Of a stretch of DNA of 64,000 nucleotides, positions 1 to 6,983 are shown one piece after another (within the stretch, counting starts at the first letter, position 1; each line of letters opens with the position of its first letter). Origin of the DNA: Pedobacter alluvionis (GTDB lineage: Bacteria > Bacteroidota > Bacteroidia > Sphingobacteriales > Sphingobacteriaceae); assembly GCF_003664035.1 (NCBI RefSeq), contig NZ_RCCK01000013.1, forward strand, positions 558,001-622,000, in the 5' to 3' direction. The position numbers were made by a program, and so were the translations under genes. The notes under the pieces are model-generated. The model was not told the DNA's origin, did no database searches, and saw only the letters and a list, made by a program, of their open reading frames with translations.

Positions 1-1955
1 AACATTATCAAACCTTATTGGGCGTAACTGGATCTGGAAAAACGTTTACCGTGGCCAATGTAATTGAGCAGACCCAAAAGCCTACCTTGATTTTAAGTCA
101 CAATAAAACTTTGGCAGCACAGCTTTACGGAGAGTTCAAAAATTTCTTTCCCGAAAACTCGGTAAATTACTTTGTTTCTTATTACGATTATTATCAGCCA
201 GAAGCCTTTATCGCCTCAAGCAATACTTATATCGAAAAGGATTTAAGTATTAACGAGGAGATTGAAAAACTGCGTTTACGTACCACGTCATCACTAATGA
301 GCGGTAGGCGCGACATTATCGTGGTATCATCCATCTCATGCATTTATGGTATGGGTAATCCGGAAGATTTTTCCCGGATGGTTTTTCGCTTTGGTGTAGG
401 GCTTCGGATTTCGAGAAATGCATTTTTGCATAGTTTGGTGGAGATTTTATACTCGCGTACCACAACCGAATTTAAAAGGGGGACTTTTAGGGTAAAGGGC
501 GATACCGTAGACATTTATCCTGCCTATCTGGATCATGCCTACCGCATTTCTTTTTTCGGCGATGATATTGAAGAACTTTCGGCAATTGACCCTGTTTCGG
601 GCAAAACCCTCGAAAAACTGGAAGATATGGCTATTTATCCTGCCAACCTTTTCGTTACGCCAAAAGATAGGTTCAATTCATCTATTTGGGGTATACAGGA
701 AGAACTGGAAATCCGTAAAAACCAATTGATTGCCGATAGACACTTATTGGAAGCCAAAAGACTGGAAGAACGGACCAATTTCGATATTGAAATGATGAAA
801 GAACTAGGCTATTGTTCAGGGATTGAAAACTATTCGCGTTTCTTTGATGGAAGGCAGCCCGGTATGCGTCCTTTCTGCCTGCTGGATTACTTCCCTGAAG
901 ATTATTTAATGGTCATTGACGAAAGCCACGTTACCGTTCCGCAGATCAGGGCGATGTACGGTGGCGATAGATCGAGGAAATTATCTTTAGTTGAATATGG
1001 GTTTCGTTTACCGGCTGCATTGGATAACCGCCCTTTAAATTTTAACGAATTCGAAGCCCTTGCACCACAAACCATTTATGTGAGTGCAACACCTGCAGAA
1101 TATGAATTGGAAAAATCAGAAGGAGTGGTGGTAGAGCAGGTAATCAGGCCAACCGGCTTATTGGATCCTGTTATAGAGATCAGACCTGCCATTAACCAGG
1201 TTGATGATCTTTTGGATGAAATAGACATTACTATAAAAGATGGCGGACGTATTTTGGTGACTACCCTAACCAAACGCATGGCTGAAGAATTGACAAAATA
1301 TCTTGATCGCTTAAACATTAAAACCAGGTACATCCACTCCGAAATTAAAACTTTAGAGCGGGTAGAAATTCTACGCGGCTTACGTTTAGGCGAATTTGAC
1401 GTTTTAGTAGGTATTAACCTGCTACGTGAAGGTTTGGACTTACCGGAGGTTACCCTGGTTGCTATTTTAGATGCGGATAAAGAAGGTTTCTTACGGTCTG
1501 AAAAATCGCTGATTCAAACCATTGGCCGTGCCGCCCGTAATGATAAAGGACGTGTAATTATGTATGCTGATGGCATTACAGATAGTATGGAAAAAACCAT
1601 CTCTGAAACGAACAGACGTAGAGATATACAGATTGCATACAACCTTGAACATGGCATTACACCAAAAACAGTCGGAAAATCAAGAGAAGCAATTTTAGAG
1701 CAAACATCGGTACTCGATTTCTCTCAAAAGGCAAGTGATAATAAAGCCAGGGCTTATGTAGAAAATGCAGAAATCAGTATTGCAGCAGATCCGATTGTGC
1801 AGTATATGGGTAAGGCCGAACTGCAAAGAGCAATTGATACTACCCGTAAGGATATGCAGAAAGCAGCAAAAGATATGGACTTTTTGCAAGCTGCAAAGTT
1901 GCGCGACGAAATGTTCGCGCTGGAGAAAATGTTTAACGAAAAGTTCGGCAAGTAA
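1..1955 (+). CDS. uvrB: Excinuclease ABC subunit B (5'-truncated by window edge)
   Basis: UvrB is the damage-verifying helicase-like subunit of nucleotide excision repair; UvrA loads it and UvrC cuts beside it. The frame is open from base 3, reading HYQTLLGVTGSGKT, so the apparent TTG start at base 18 is internal and roughly 30 N-terminal residues lie outside the window. About 650 residues are visible, against about 670 for the full family. I see the Walker A motif (GVTGSGKT), the beta-hairpin region (YYDYYQPEAF), the DESH box, helicase motif VI (QTIGRAARN) and a C-terminal UVR motif in the last 45 residues that contacts UvrC. The gene looks intact and ordinary. Confidence 0.98.
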   Translation, partial: HYQTLLGVTGSGKTFTVANVIEQTQKPTLILSHNKTLAAQLYGEFKNFFPENSVNYFVSYYDYYQPEAFIASSNTYIEKDLSINEEIEKLRLRTTSSLMSGRRDIIVVSSISCIYGMGNPEDFSRMVFRFGVGLRISRNAFLHSLVEILYSRTTTEFKRGTFRVKGDTVDIYPAYLDHAYRISFFGDDIEELSAIDPVSGKTLEKLEDMAIYPANLFVTPKDRFNSSIWGIQEELEIRKNQLIADRHLLEAKRLEERTNFDIEMMKELGYCSGIENYSRFFDGRQPGMRPFCLLDYFPEDYLMVIDESHVTVPQIRAMYGGDRSRKLSLVEYGFRLPAALDNRPLNFNEFEALAPQTIYVSATPAEYELEKSEGVVVEQVIRPTGLLDPVIEIRPAINQVDDLLDEIDITIKDGGRILVTTLTKRMAEELTKYLDRLNIKTRYIHSEIKTLERVEILRGLRLGEFDVLVGINLLREGLDLPEVTLVAILDADKEGFLRSEKSLIQTIGRAARNDKGRVIMYADGITDSMEKTISETNRRRDIQIAYNLEHGITPKTVGKSREAILEQTSVLDFSQKASDNKARAYVENAEISIAADPIVQYMGKAELQRAIDTTRKDMQKAAKDMDFLQAAKLRDEMFALEKMFNEKFGK

Positions 1956-2092
1956 CAATTTGGGTTTAAAAATTGGTTTTTAGATCATTTAAATTGCCGG
2001 GTAAGAAACCGGGAATAGATTTTAATAAATTGCCTTAACATTCAAAATAATTATAGATTTTTGATGTTTTCATCATCAAACAATACAGCACA

Positions 2093-2290
2093 ATGGACGG
2101 TCAAAACAGAAAGGACATTTATCCGGGATTAGAAGTCGGGATTATATTGAAGAAAGATCAGCGGTCTGGAAACATCACTTATGGTGTAGTGAAAGATTTG
2201 CTTACTTCATCGGCATTTCATTCCAGAGGGATAAAAGTGAGGCTTGAAGATGGGCAGGTTGGCCGCGTAGCGGAAATTATTGAAGATTAA
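2093..2290 (+). CDS. ywbE: YwbE family protein (DUF2196)
   Basis: A 65-residue protein matching the small YwbE family: a basic start (MDGQNRKDIYPG), a core reading VGIILKKDQRSG, then GVVKDLLT and a hydrophobic-acidic end. The length is usual for the family. Members are small, probably beta-rich cytosolic proteins of unknown function, so no function is assigned. It stands alone 137 bases after uvrB. A 7-bp inverted repeat (TTTGATG at 2060-2066, CATCAAA at 2074-2080) lies just ahead of the ATG and could be a leader hairpin or operator; that is inference. Confidence 0.85.
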   Translation: MDGQNRKDIYPGLEVGIILKKDQRSGNITYGVVKDLLTSSAFHSRGIKVRLEDGQVGRVAEIIED

Positions 2291-2327
2291 TCGCGATATT
2301 AAAACCTTTATGGCCTGATTTGCGTAT

Positions 2328-2397
2328 TATATTTGTAATCGGATTGCAATTAAAGGCTAAAAAAGTAACAAAATAAATGTTACGACGTCTATATTTG
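2328..2397 (+). promoter_or_regulatory. Two TAnnTTTG promoter -7 motifs ahead of the DUF4834 gene
   Basis: TATATTTG occurs at 2328-2335 and again at 2390-2397. Both match the Bacteroidota -7 consensus TAnnTTTG. The second lies 20 bases before the ATG at 2418 and would give a very short leader. No clear -33 TTTG is seen for either, so tandem promoters are a suggestion only. Confidence 0.45.
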
Positions 2398-2417
2398 TAA
2401 CAACAGTAATTTAAAGA

Positions 2418-2669
2418 ATGGCATTAGTAAAATTCATTTTCATCACAATATTGGTACTTTGGCTGATCAGAATGTTGATTAAGTTAATTCTGCCAATGCT
2501 GTTTAATAACCTGGCTAGCAAAATGCAGAGTCAGGCAACAGGGCAACAGCAACAACAAAGACGGTCAAAACCTGAAGGTTCTATTTCAATAGATTATATG
2601 CCTCCAAAGCCCGATCAGAGTAAAACAGATAAACTCGGCGACTTCGTAGACTACGAAGAAGTGAAATGA
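2418..2669 (+). CDS. DUF4834 family small membrane protein
   Basis: An 83-residue protein with one N-terminal membrane segment (about residues 4-30, rich in Ile and Leu). A short Gln-rich linker (QQQQQ near residue 45) follows, then a hydrophilic C-terminal tail containing SISIDYMPP and ending in DFVDYEEVK. This layout and tail fit the Bacteroidota DUF4834 family, whose function is unknown. The tail would most simply face the cytoplasm, but topology cannot be settled from sequence alone. A strong terminator follows within five bases of the stop, so the gene is the last of its transcript. Confidence 0.75.
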   Translation: MALVKFIFITILVLWLIRMLIKLILPMLFNNLASKMQSQATGQQQQQRRSKPEGSISIDYMPPKPDQSKTDKLGDFVDYEEVK

Positions 2670-2673
2670 AACT

Positions 2674-2705
2674 AAACCCTGAACTTGTTTCAGGGTTTTT
2701 TGTTT
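2674..2705 (+). terminator. Rho-independent terminator after the DUF4834 gene
   Basis: A perfect 10-bp stem, AAACCCTGAA (2674-2683) with TTCAGGGTTT (2689-2698), a 5-base loop and a following T run. It separates this gene from the convergent minus-strand operon and may act in both directions, because the left arm begins with A residues. Confidence 0.9.
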
Positions 2706-2709
2706 AAAT

Positions 2710-3165
2710 TCAATATGTAATTTCAGCCTGAAATTTGATCATCTTATTTCTTTTCTCGATGAGTTTCAACATATAATTTTTAAGAAATATTTTTTCTGCT
2801 AACCAGCCTAATAGGCCAAAGGGTGCCTGAAACTCAAAAACATCAGTCATTTCTGTCTGAGCATCTATTATTGTAAACTGATGCTGGTGGTGGAGTTTTT
2901 TAAAAGGTCCCTTAATCATCTCGTCAATGAAAAACGTTGGATATTCCAACTTACTAATCTTATTGGTCATTTCAAATGAAATGCCAAAGTGCCTGGCGCT
3001 CCAGGTAACTGATTCATCCAGGTCAATCAGACCACTATTTTTTCCGGCTATTGCTTTTTCTTCAGAAGATTTCATCGACTGTAAATGAAGATCAATACTT
3101 CTGGATAAATCAAAACAGTGCCCGATCGGTGCATTTATCGATGTTCTTAAGATAATTGTGGGCAT
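2710..3165 (-). CDS. SRPBCC (START/Bet v 1-like) family protein
   Basis: A 151-residue protein with the layout of a SRPBCC ligand-binding domain. It has an N-terminal strand reading PTIILRTSINAPI, a helix containing HLQSMKSSEEKAI, a strand series with WSARHFGISFEMTNKI, and a C-terminal amphipathic helix (LKNYMLKLIEKRNKMIKF). The length is normal for a stand-alone domain and no catalytic residue is apparent. It is the last gene of the minus-strand operon behind the DCC and TIGR01777 genes, 25 bases after the latter. SRPBCC and TIGR01777 proteins often sit together, which supports a joint but unknown role. It ends back-to-back with the terminator at 2674-2705. Confidence 0.75.
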   Translation of the reverse strand: MPTIILRTSINAPIGHCFDLSRSIDLHLQSMKSSEEKAIAGKNSGLIDLDESVTWSARHFGISFEMTNKISKLEYPTFFIDEMIKGPFKKLHHQHQFTIIDAQTEMTDVFEFQAPFGLLGWLAEKIFLKNYMLKLIEKRNKMIKFQAEITY

Positions 3166-3190
3166 ATACGTCCGTTTTGTTACAATTACC

Positions 3191-4114
3191 TTATTGTTTT
3201 CCGCTCAGGGCTGCCATTGCCTCATCAATCTTTCCGTATTTAAAATCAAATCCACTATGTAGCAGCACTGCTGGTTTAACCCATCTGCTTTTTAAAATCA
3301 GTTCCGTTTCCGTTCCAATAATTTTTGCACCAATAGCCAATAACCAGGCTGGAGCAGGCAAGCCGAAAGTGCGGCCAAAGGCCTTTCTGATGCTGCGCAT
3401 AAAAACATGGTTTTTAATCACTTCTGGTGCAGTGCAGTTTACAATTCCTTCAATTTCAGGGTGATCAAGGAGCCATCCTATACTACCTGCAGCGTCCTCT
3501 TCATGGATCCAGCTCATGTACTGTTCGCCATCACCTTGTTTACCACCCATGCCCAATTTCACCAGGTTAAGTAAGCGTGGAAACGCCCCGTCTTTCAGAC
3601 CTAAAACAATGCCCATTCTTAGGGCTATTTTTCGAGTATCGGGCGTGTCTGTTTCGAAAAAGCTATTTTCCCAGGCTTTGCAAACCTCAATAGAGAAACC
3701 TTCACCGATTTCGCCTGTAAACTCATCTTGTGGATGGTCTTCGGCATGGCGGTAAATGGTTGCAGAAGTAATATTGATCCAAAGTTTTGGCGGATTTTCC
3801 ATTTCTCCGATCGCTCTGCCCAGTAAACGGGTGGGAATCAATCTTGAATCAAAAATTTCTTTTTTGTTTTTTTCAGTATACCTGCAGTTTACATTTTTGC
3901 CGCAAAGGTTAACCAGGAGGTCAGCCCCTTGTAAGCTGTACGCCCACTCACCCATGTTTTTGCCATCCCATACCAACGTTTTAATATTGTTCGTTTTAGC
4001 TTGTGCTTTTCTGGCCAGAATGATCACTTCATCAGCCTTGCTGCTAAAATATTTCGCTAATACACTGCCTAAATAACCATTTCCGCCGGCCAGTACAATT
4101 TTTCTGTGTTTCAT
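3191..4114 (-). CDS. TIGR01777 family SDR-type oxidoreductase/epimerase-like protein
   Basis: A 307-residue extended-SDR protein of the YfcH/TIGR01777 type. The dinucleotide-binding glycine motif GGNGYLG starts at residue 9. A second family signature reads LVNLCGKNVNCRY, and the middle carries RTLGRAI-like and ITSATIYRHAED segments where the SDR active site lies. The C-terminal DUF1731-like part contains PAPAWLLAIGAKIIGTETELILKSRW. The substrate is not known for the family. It is the middle gene of the operon: 7 bases after the DCC gene and 25 before the SRPBCC gene. The operator at 4956-4977 probably controls all three. Confidence 0.88.
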   Translation of the reverse strand: MKHRKIVLAGGNGYLGSVLAKYFSSKADEVIILARKAQAKTNNIKTLVWDGKNMGEWAYSLQGADLLVNLCGKNVNCRYTEKNKKEIFDSRLIPTRLLGRAIGEMENPPKLWINITSATIYRHAEDHPQDEFTGEIGEGFSIEVCKAWENSFFETDTPDTRKIALRMGIVLGLKDGAFPRLLNLVKLGMGGKQGDGEQYMSWIHEEDAAGSIGWLLDHPEIEGIVNCTAPEVIKNHVFMRSIRKAFGRTFGLPAPAWLLAIGAKIIGTETELILKSRWVKPAVLLHSGFDFKYGKIDEAMAALSGKQ

Positions 4115-4121
4115 GATTTGA

Positions 4122-4937
4122 TTATAAAATTAAGATTAAACCCAAAACAATTAAGCGGTAAAGTGCCCAGGTAATGCTCATCAACCAACCTAGCTTTAAT
4201 AATTTACTTCTACGAATATGTTCTAAAAACATCAATCCCGCAACCATTAAAAAGTATAACAGAAAAAATAAGGGCAGAAAGCTGATGTATTTTGCCAGAA
4301 TTATAATGGGCAAGAGTAAAAGTGAACCTGCGAAAGAAATGGTCATCATATTCCCTAAGTAATCCCAAAGCTTTTCTTTTCTATAAAAGCTAATGATTGC
4401 ACCCTGGAAAAATAGCTGGCCACCACAGATTAAGTATTCGCGGTATTTACTGCCGAGGGGCACAAAACCGGTAAGCAGATGCGCATAATCTGTTAATATA
4501 TAAGCAGTAATAAGCCAGGTTAAAAGCAGAAAGATGATACGGTAATAGAGTTTAAAAGTTGGCTGTAAGCTATTTCCTTTTACTGCAACTGGTATAATTA
4601 CTTTACGGTTGTAAGAAATAAATGCATAAAATTTACGCATCAGATAAACAAATGGACTAAACAAAAATAAAGGCTTAAAAAAGGGCATAGCGTATGCAAT
4701 AATTTTGAATAAACTCTGGATGCCGTAAGTAACTTCGCCAGTTTCTGTATTAACCAGTGCAATTTCATTGGCAGCCCTTTGCCGGTCTACCAGTGGGCAA
4801 ATATTTTGGGGCATTTCCTGGTAAGCTTCACGACCATCCTGAGCCAGCATACCTGTTTTTACAAAGGCCTTAGTATAGGCATAACACATCGGGCATTCAT
4901 TGTCAAATAAAATTACGTGGTTTTTAAGCGTTTTCAT
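4122..4937 (-). CDS. DCC-family (DUF393) thiol-oxidoreductase-like membrane protein
   Basis: A 271-residue protein. The first 120 residues carry the DCC signature: VILFDNECPMCYAYTKAF, that is a D-x-x-C-x-x-C redox motif near residues 12-18, as in DUF393 proteins. The remaining part has about five or six hydrophobic segments (for example residues 128-148 and 205-240), so the protein is probably anchored in the inner membrane with the redox domain on one face. Family members are called thiol-disulfide oxidoreductase-like but the reaction is largely unproven. It is the first gene of the three-gene minus-strand operon. An inverted repeat 19 bases upstream matches the one in the neighbouring regulator promoter. 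Confidence 0.8.
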   Translation of the reverse strand: MKTLKNHVILFDNECPMCYAYTKAFVKTGMLAQDGREAYQEMPQNICPLVDRQRAANEIALVNTETGEVTYGIQSLFKIIAYAMPFFKPLFLFSPFVYLMRKFYAFISYNRKVIIPVAVKGNSLQPTFKLYYRIIFLLLTWLITAYILTDYAHLLTGFVPLGSKYREYLICGGQLFFQGAIISFYRKEKLWDYLGNMMTISFAGSLLLLPIIILAKYISFLPLFFLLYFLMVAGLMFLEHIRRSKLLKLGWLMSITWALYRLIVLGLILIL

Positions 4938-4955
4938 TTTTATTTAAATTTTAAT

Positions 4956-4977
4956 ACTTTCAGTAAAATATGAAAGT
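4956..4977 (-). promoter_or_regulatory. Predicted operator ACTTTCA-N8-TGAAAGT ahead of the DCC operon
   Basis: ACTTTCA at 4956-4962 and TGAAAGT at 4971-4977 form a perfect 7-bp inverted repeat with an 8-base spacer, 19 bases upstream of the DCC start codon. The same arms with the same spacing recur at 5732-5753 in the promoter of the adjacent GbsR/MarR-type gene. A repressor target is the simplest reading. I could not find a consensus TAnnTTTG promoter here on the minus strand. Confidence 0.7.
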
Positions 4978-5063
4978 TTTGATTAAAAAATAAAGCCGAA
5001 CAATAGGTAAGGCTTTTTTAAGGTCTAGGGCTTAAGGTGTAAGGCTTAGGGTAAATCTATCTC

Positions 5064-5169
5064 GATACTTGCTACTTCTCTCTTACCATCACCTTCCCGC
5101 TACGTTGTAAGATTGCTTCGTGCCTCGCAATGACGGACTTTTCTATCTGTCTTGATACTTGCTACTTCT
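5064..5169. repeat. 16-bp direct repeat and dispersed intergenic repeat piece
   Basis: GATACTTGCTACTTCT occurs at 5064-5079 and 5154-5169. Between them lies a stretch containing TTGTAAGATTGCTTCG and GCCTCGCAATGACG. A relative is seen at about 9787-9815 (GCTTCGTGCCT followed by ATGATGACGA). The copies look like fragments of a non-coding repeat family that fills gaps in this genome. No coding potential is supported. Confidence 0.55.
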
Positions 5170-5200
5170 ATCTTGCTACTCTTGTCTCCCCTCTCAAAAT

Positions 5201-5707
5201 CTACTTAAACACCTTCAACACCGAACCCCAGAACCAGCTTTCTTCTGCTTTAAGCATCGTTTCTAAAGTTTTATCTACGTTTCCGGCCAGTTTGTTAATG
5301 TCTTTTACCGATTTTTTGAAGGTAATAAACTCCGGGTCTTTCTCATCGCCATTAACCGTAGAGAGTTCGTTCAAAATTTTTAAAACAGGCTCCAGTTCTC
5401 TTTTCTTGCGCTCTTTAGCCACCTGCCTGGCAATATTCCAAACATCCTTATCCGCAAAAAAGTATTCTTTCCGCTCACCGGCCTTATGTTGCTTTTCAAT
5501 CAGTCCCCAACCAATCAGGTCGCGGAGGGTCATGTTCGCATTGCCCCTCGAAATACTGAGTTGCTCCATAATTTCTTCGGTGGTTAACGCTTCGGGCGAA
5601 ATTAATAACAGCGCATGTACCTGGGCCATGGTGCGGTTAATTCCCCATTCTGAGCCTAATTTGCCCCAAGCTTCTATAAATTTTAATTTTGCTGCTGCTA
5701 ATTCCAT
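5201..5707 (-). CDS. GbsR/MarR-type transcriptional regulator
   Basis: A 168-residue winged-helix regulator. The ATG at 5707 is chosen because the family pattern starts there (MELAAAKLKFIEAWGKLGSEWG); the longer frame from 5821 would run through the promoter and into the next gene. The DNA-binding part reads LTTEEIMEQLSISRGNANMTLRDLIGWGLIEK (about residues 42-73), with a basic wing containing GERKEYFFAD. The C-terminal helices suit dimerisation. GbsR-type proteins are usually repressors. The inverted repeat in its own promoter overlaps the -33 element, which suggests autorepression, and a matching site precedes the DCC operon. The ligand is unknown. Confidence 0.85.
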   Translation of the reverse strand: MELAAAKLKFIEAWGKLGSEWGINRTMAQVHALLLISPEALTTEEIMEQLSISRGNANMTLRDLIGWGLIEKQHKAGERKEYFFADKDVWNIARQVAKERKKRELEPVLKILNELSTVNGDEKDPEFITFKKSVKDINKLAGNVDKTLETMLKAEESWFWGSVLKVFK

Positions 5708-5710
5708 GTA

Positions 5711-5740
5711 CAAATATAAAGTTATTTTTAAACTTTCAAA
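5711..5740 (-). promoter_or_regulatory. Promoter of the GbsR-type gene, probably leaderless
   Basis: On the minus strand TTTG lies at 5740-5737 and TATATTTG at 5718-5711, an 18-base gap, which matches the Bacteroidota -33/-7 consensus. Transcription would begin about 4-7 bases after the -7 element, at or next to the ATG at 5707, so the mRNA may have no leader. Confidence 0.65.
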
Positions 5741-5755
5741 AATTATTGAAAGTTT
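5730..5755. promoter_or_regulatory. Predicted GbsR-type operator (autoregulatory site)
   Basis: AAACTTTCAA (5730-5739) and TTGAAAGTTT (5746-5755) form a perfect 10-bp inverted repeat with a 6-base spacer. Its core, ACTTTCA-N8-TGAAAGT, is identical in arms and spacing to the site at 4956-4977. It covers the -33 element of the regulator promoter and just touches the stop codon of the alginate-lyase gene upstream. Confidence 0.75.
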
Positions 5756-6854
5756 ATTTGTTTGGAGAATATTTGCTATCGCGTTGAATCTCATCCAGCA
5801 CCATCTGCCAGTTAGCCTCATTGTTATTTACTTTTTTTAACAGATCAGCCTGTGCCCTATCGAAATAGACAGATAGTTTTAATACGGGTAAAGCCAAATC
5901 TGGTTTAAACATTGTCCCTGGAGCAAATCCAGGCTCATTGTTCCTGGCCCGGTCGCGGTCGAATTTAACGGTTGTATTTACGTATTCTTCGTGTTGTTTT
6001 TCGCCATTGATGTACGGGATCAGCCATTCTACAGATTTTTTGACCGAAGATCCTTTAGGTGACTCATAAGTATAAAAATTAGCCCCATTTGCCCTATCAA
6101 TTATAATGGCCAGTTTTAACATAGGTTCCAGGTCGTAAATGTGGTAATGCATGGCATCACGCTCTTTAAAATCCAAACTTGTTCCGTCGGGATATAAATT
6201 GATATTGATGTGGCTTTTTAAATTGTCGATAGCCCACCTGATCAAATCCTGATTGTTTAAAGTATAGCCGATTTCGCCTACTTCTTTTAGGCGGTGCGCA
6301 TTCCAGTTGTTAATGGCAGTGGCCCTGCCCGCTTTCATCCGTTTGCTGTTAATTTCTGCCCAAGCCGTTTCAGTAAGCCATTGTTCAATCTGTTTTTTAT
6401 CAGCTATAGGGATATCTTTTTTAATCAGGTCGTAAGCTTCAATGGCTTTATCCAGATTGGTATCGTCAATAGGATCGCCATTTGGTTTATTAATTTTGGC
6501 CCATGCGCCAAGAAATTCTACACATTTGTTTAAATATTTTTGATCATCGGTAATCCGGTATTGTAAGGCCAATGCAAATATTTTGTTCATGTCTGCCAGG
6601 GCTAACCTGGTTTTTTCTTTTTTTGGATTTCCCTTTAATAATCCTTCAGTCCGGATGGTATCAATTGGGTTTGGTTGTGCCGTTAAATAATTTAATGCCG
6701 ATTTTTCAAAGCCCAGGTATAGTTTTTGGGTTTCCTTTTCGTTTTTGATCTGCGTTTTTAGCTTTTTGATTTCATCATTATTTAAACTGACCAGCTGCGA
6801 AAATGAAGAAAAAGATAATAAAGCAAGAGCAGCTGTAACAACAAACTTTCTCAT
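5754..6854 (-). CDS. Alginate-lyase-family protein, secreted
   Basis: A 366-residue protein with a signal peptide (MRKFVVTAALALLSFSSFSQ, cleavage near residue 20). The all-alpha repeats are typical of the alginate lyase superfamily (Pfam Alginate_lyase type). The family signature region reads NNWNAHRLKEVGEIGY near residue 180, a second one reads YPDGTSLDFKERDAMHYHIYDLEPM, and a late segment reads EPGFAPGTMF. These place Asn, His and Tyr residues as in polysaccharide lyases that cleave uronic-acid polymers by beta-elimination. It acts in the periplasm or outside the cell. No SusC/SusD pair accompanies it, so it is not in an obvious utilisation locus. The true polymer substrate is unproven. Confidence 0.75.
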   Translation of the reverse strand: MRKFVVTAALALLSFSSFSQLVSLNNDEIKKLKTQIKNEKETQKLYLGFEKSALNYLTAQPNPIDTIRTEGLLKGNPKKEKTRLALADMNKIFALALQYRITDDQKYLNKCVEFLGAWAKINKPNGDPIDDTNLDKAIEAYDLIKKDIPIADKKQIEQWLTETAWAEINSKRMKAGRATAINNWNAHRLKEVGEIGYTLNNQDLIRWAIDNLKSHININLYPDGTSLDFKERDAMHYHIYDLEPMLKLAIIIDRANGANFYTYESPKGSSVKKSVEWLIPYINGEKQHEEYVNTTVKFDRDRARNNEPGFAPGTMFKPDLALPVLKLSVYFDRAQADLLKKVNNNEANWQMVLDEIQRDSKYSPNK

Positions 6855-6885
6855 AATAAATAGGTTGAATTTTTATTCTTTATCA

Positions 6886-6893
6886 CAAATCTA
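6886..6893 (-). promoter_or_regulatory. -7 promoter motif for the alginate-lyase-family gene
   Basis: On the minus strand this reads TAGATTTG, a match to TAnnTTTG, 32 bases before the ATG at 6854. No clear -33 TTTG is seen at the expected spacing. Confidence 0.4.
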
Positions 6894-6947
6894 ATTTTTT
6901 ATTCAGCATGCATTTAATTTATTGCTTTTTTATACCGCCCAATTTTT

Positions 6948-6955
6948 TATTTTTG
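6948..6955 (+). promoter_or_regulatory. -7 promoter motif for the YfhO-type gene
   Basis: TATTTTTG matches TAnnTTTG and lies 28 bases before the ATG at 6984. A TTG at 6922-6924 may serve as a weak -33 element. Confidence 0.45.
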
Positions 6956-6983
6956 ACATTCGTTTAAACTTAAACAAACCTTA

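Noticed and set aside
5130..5840. 236-codon + strand open frame
   Set aside because: It is the antisense shadow of the GbsR-type gene and its promoter; the translation has no recognisable domain, while the minus-strand frame has a clear winged helix.
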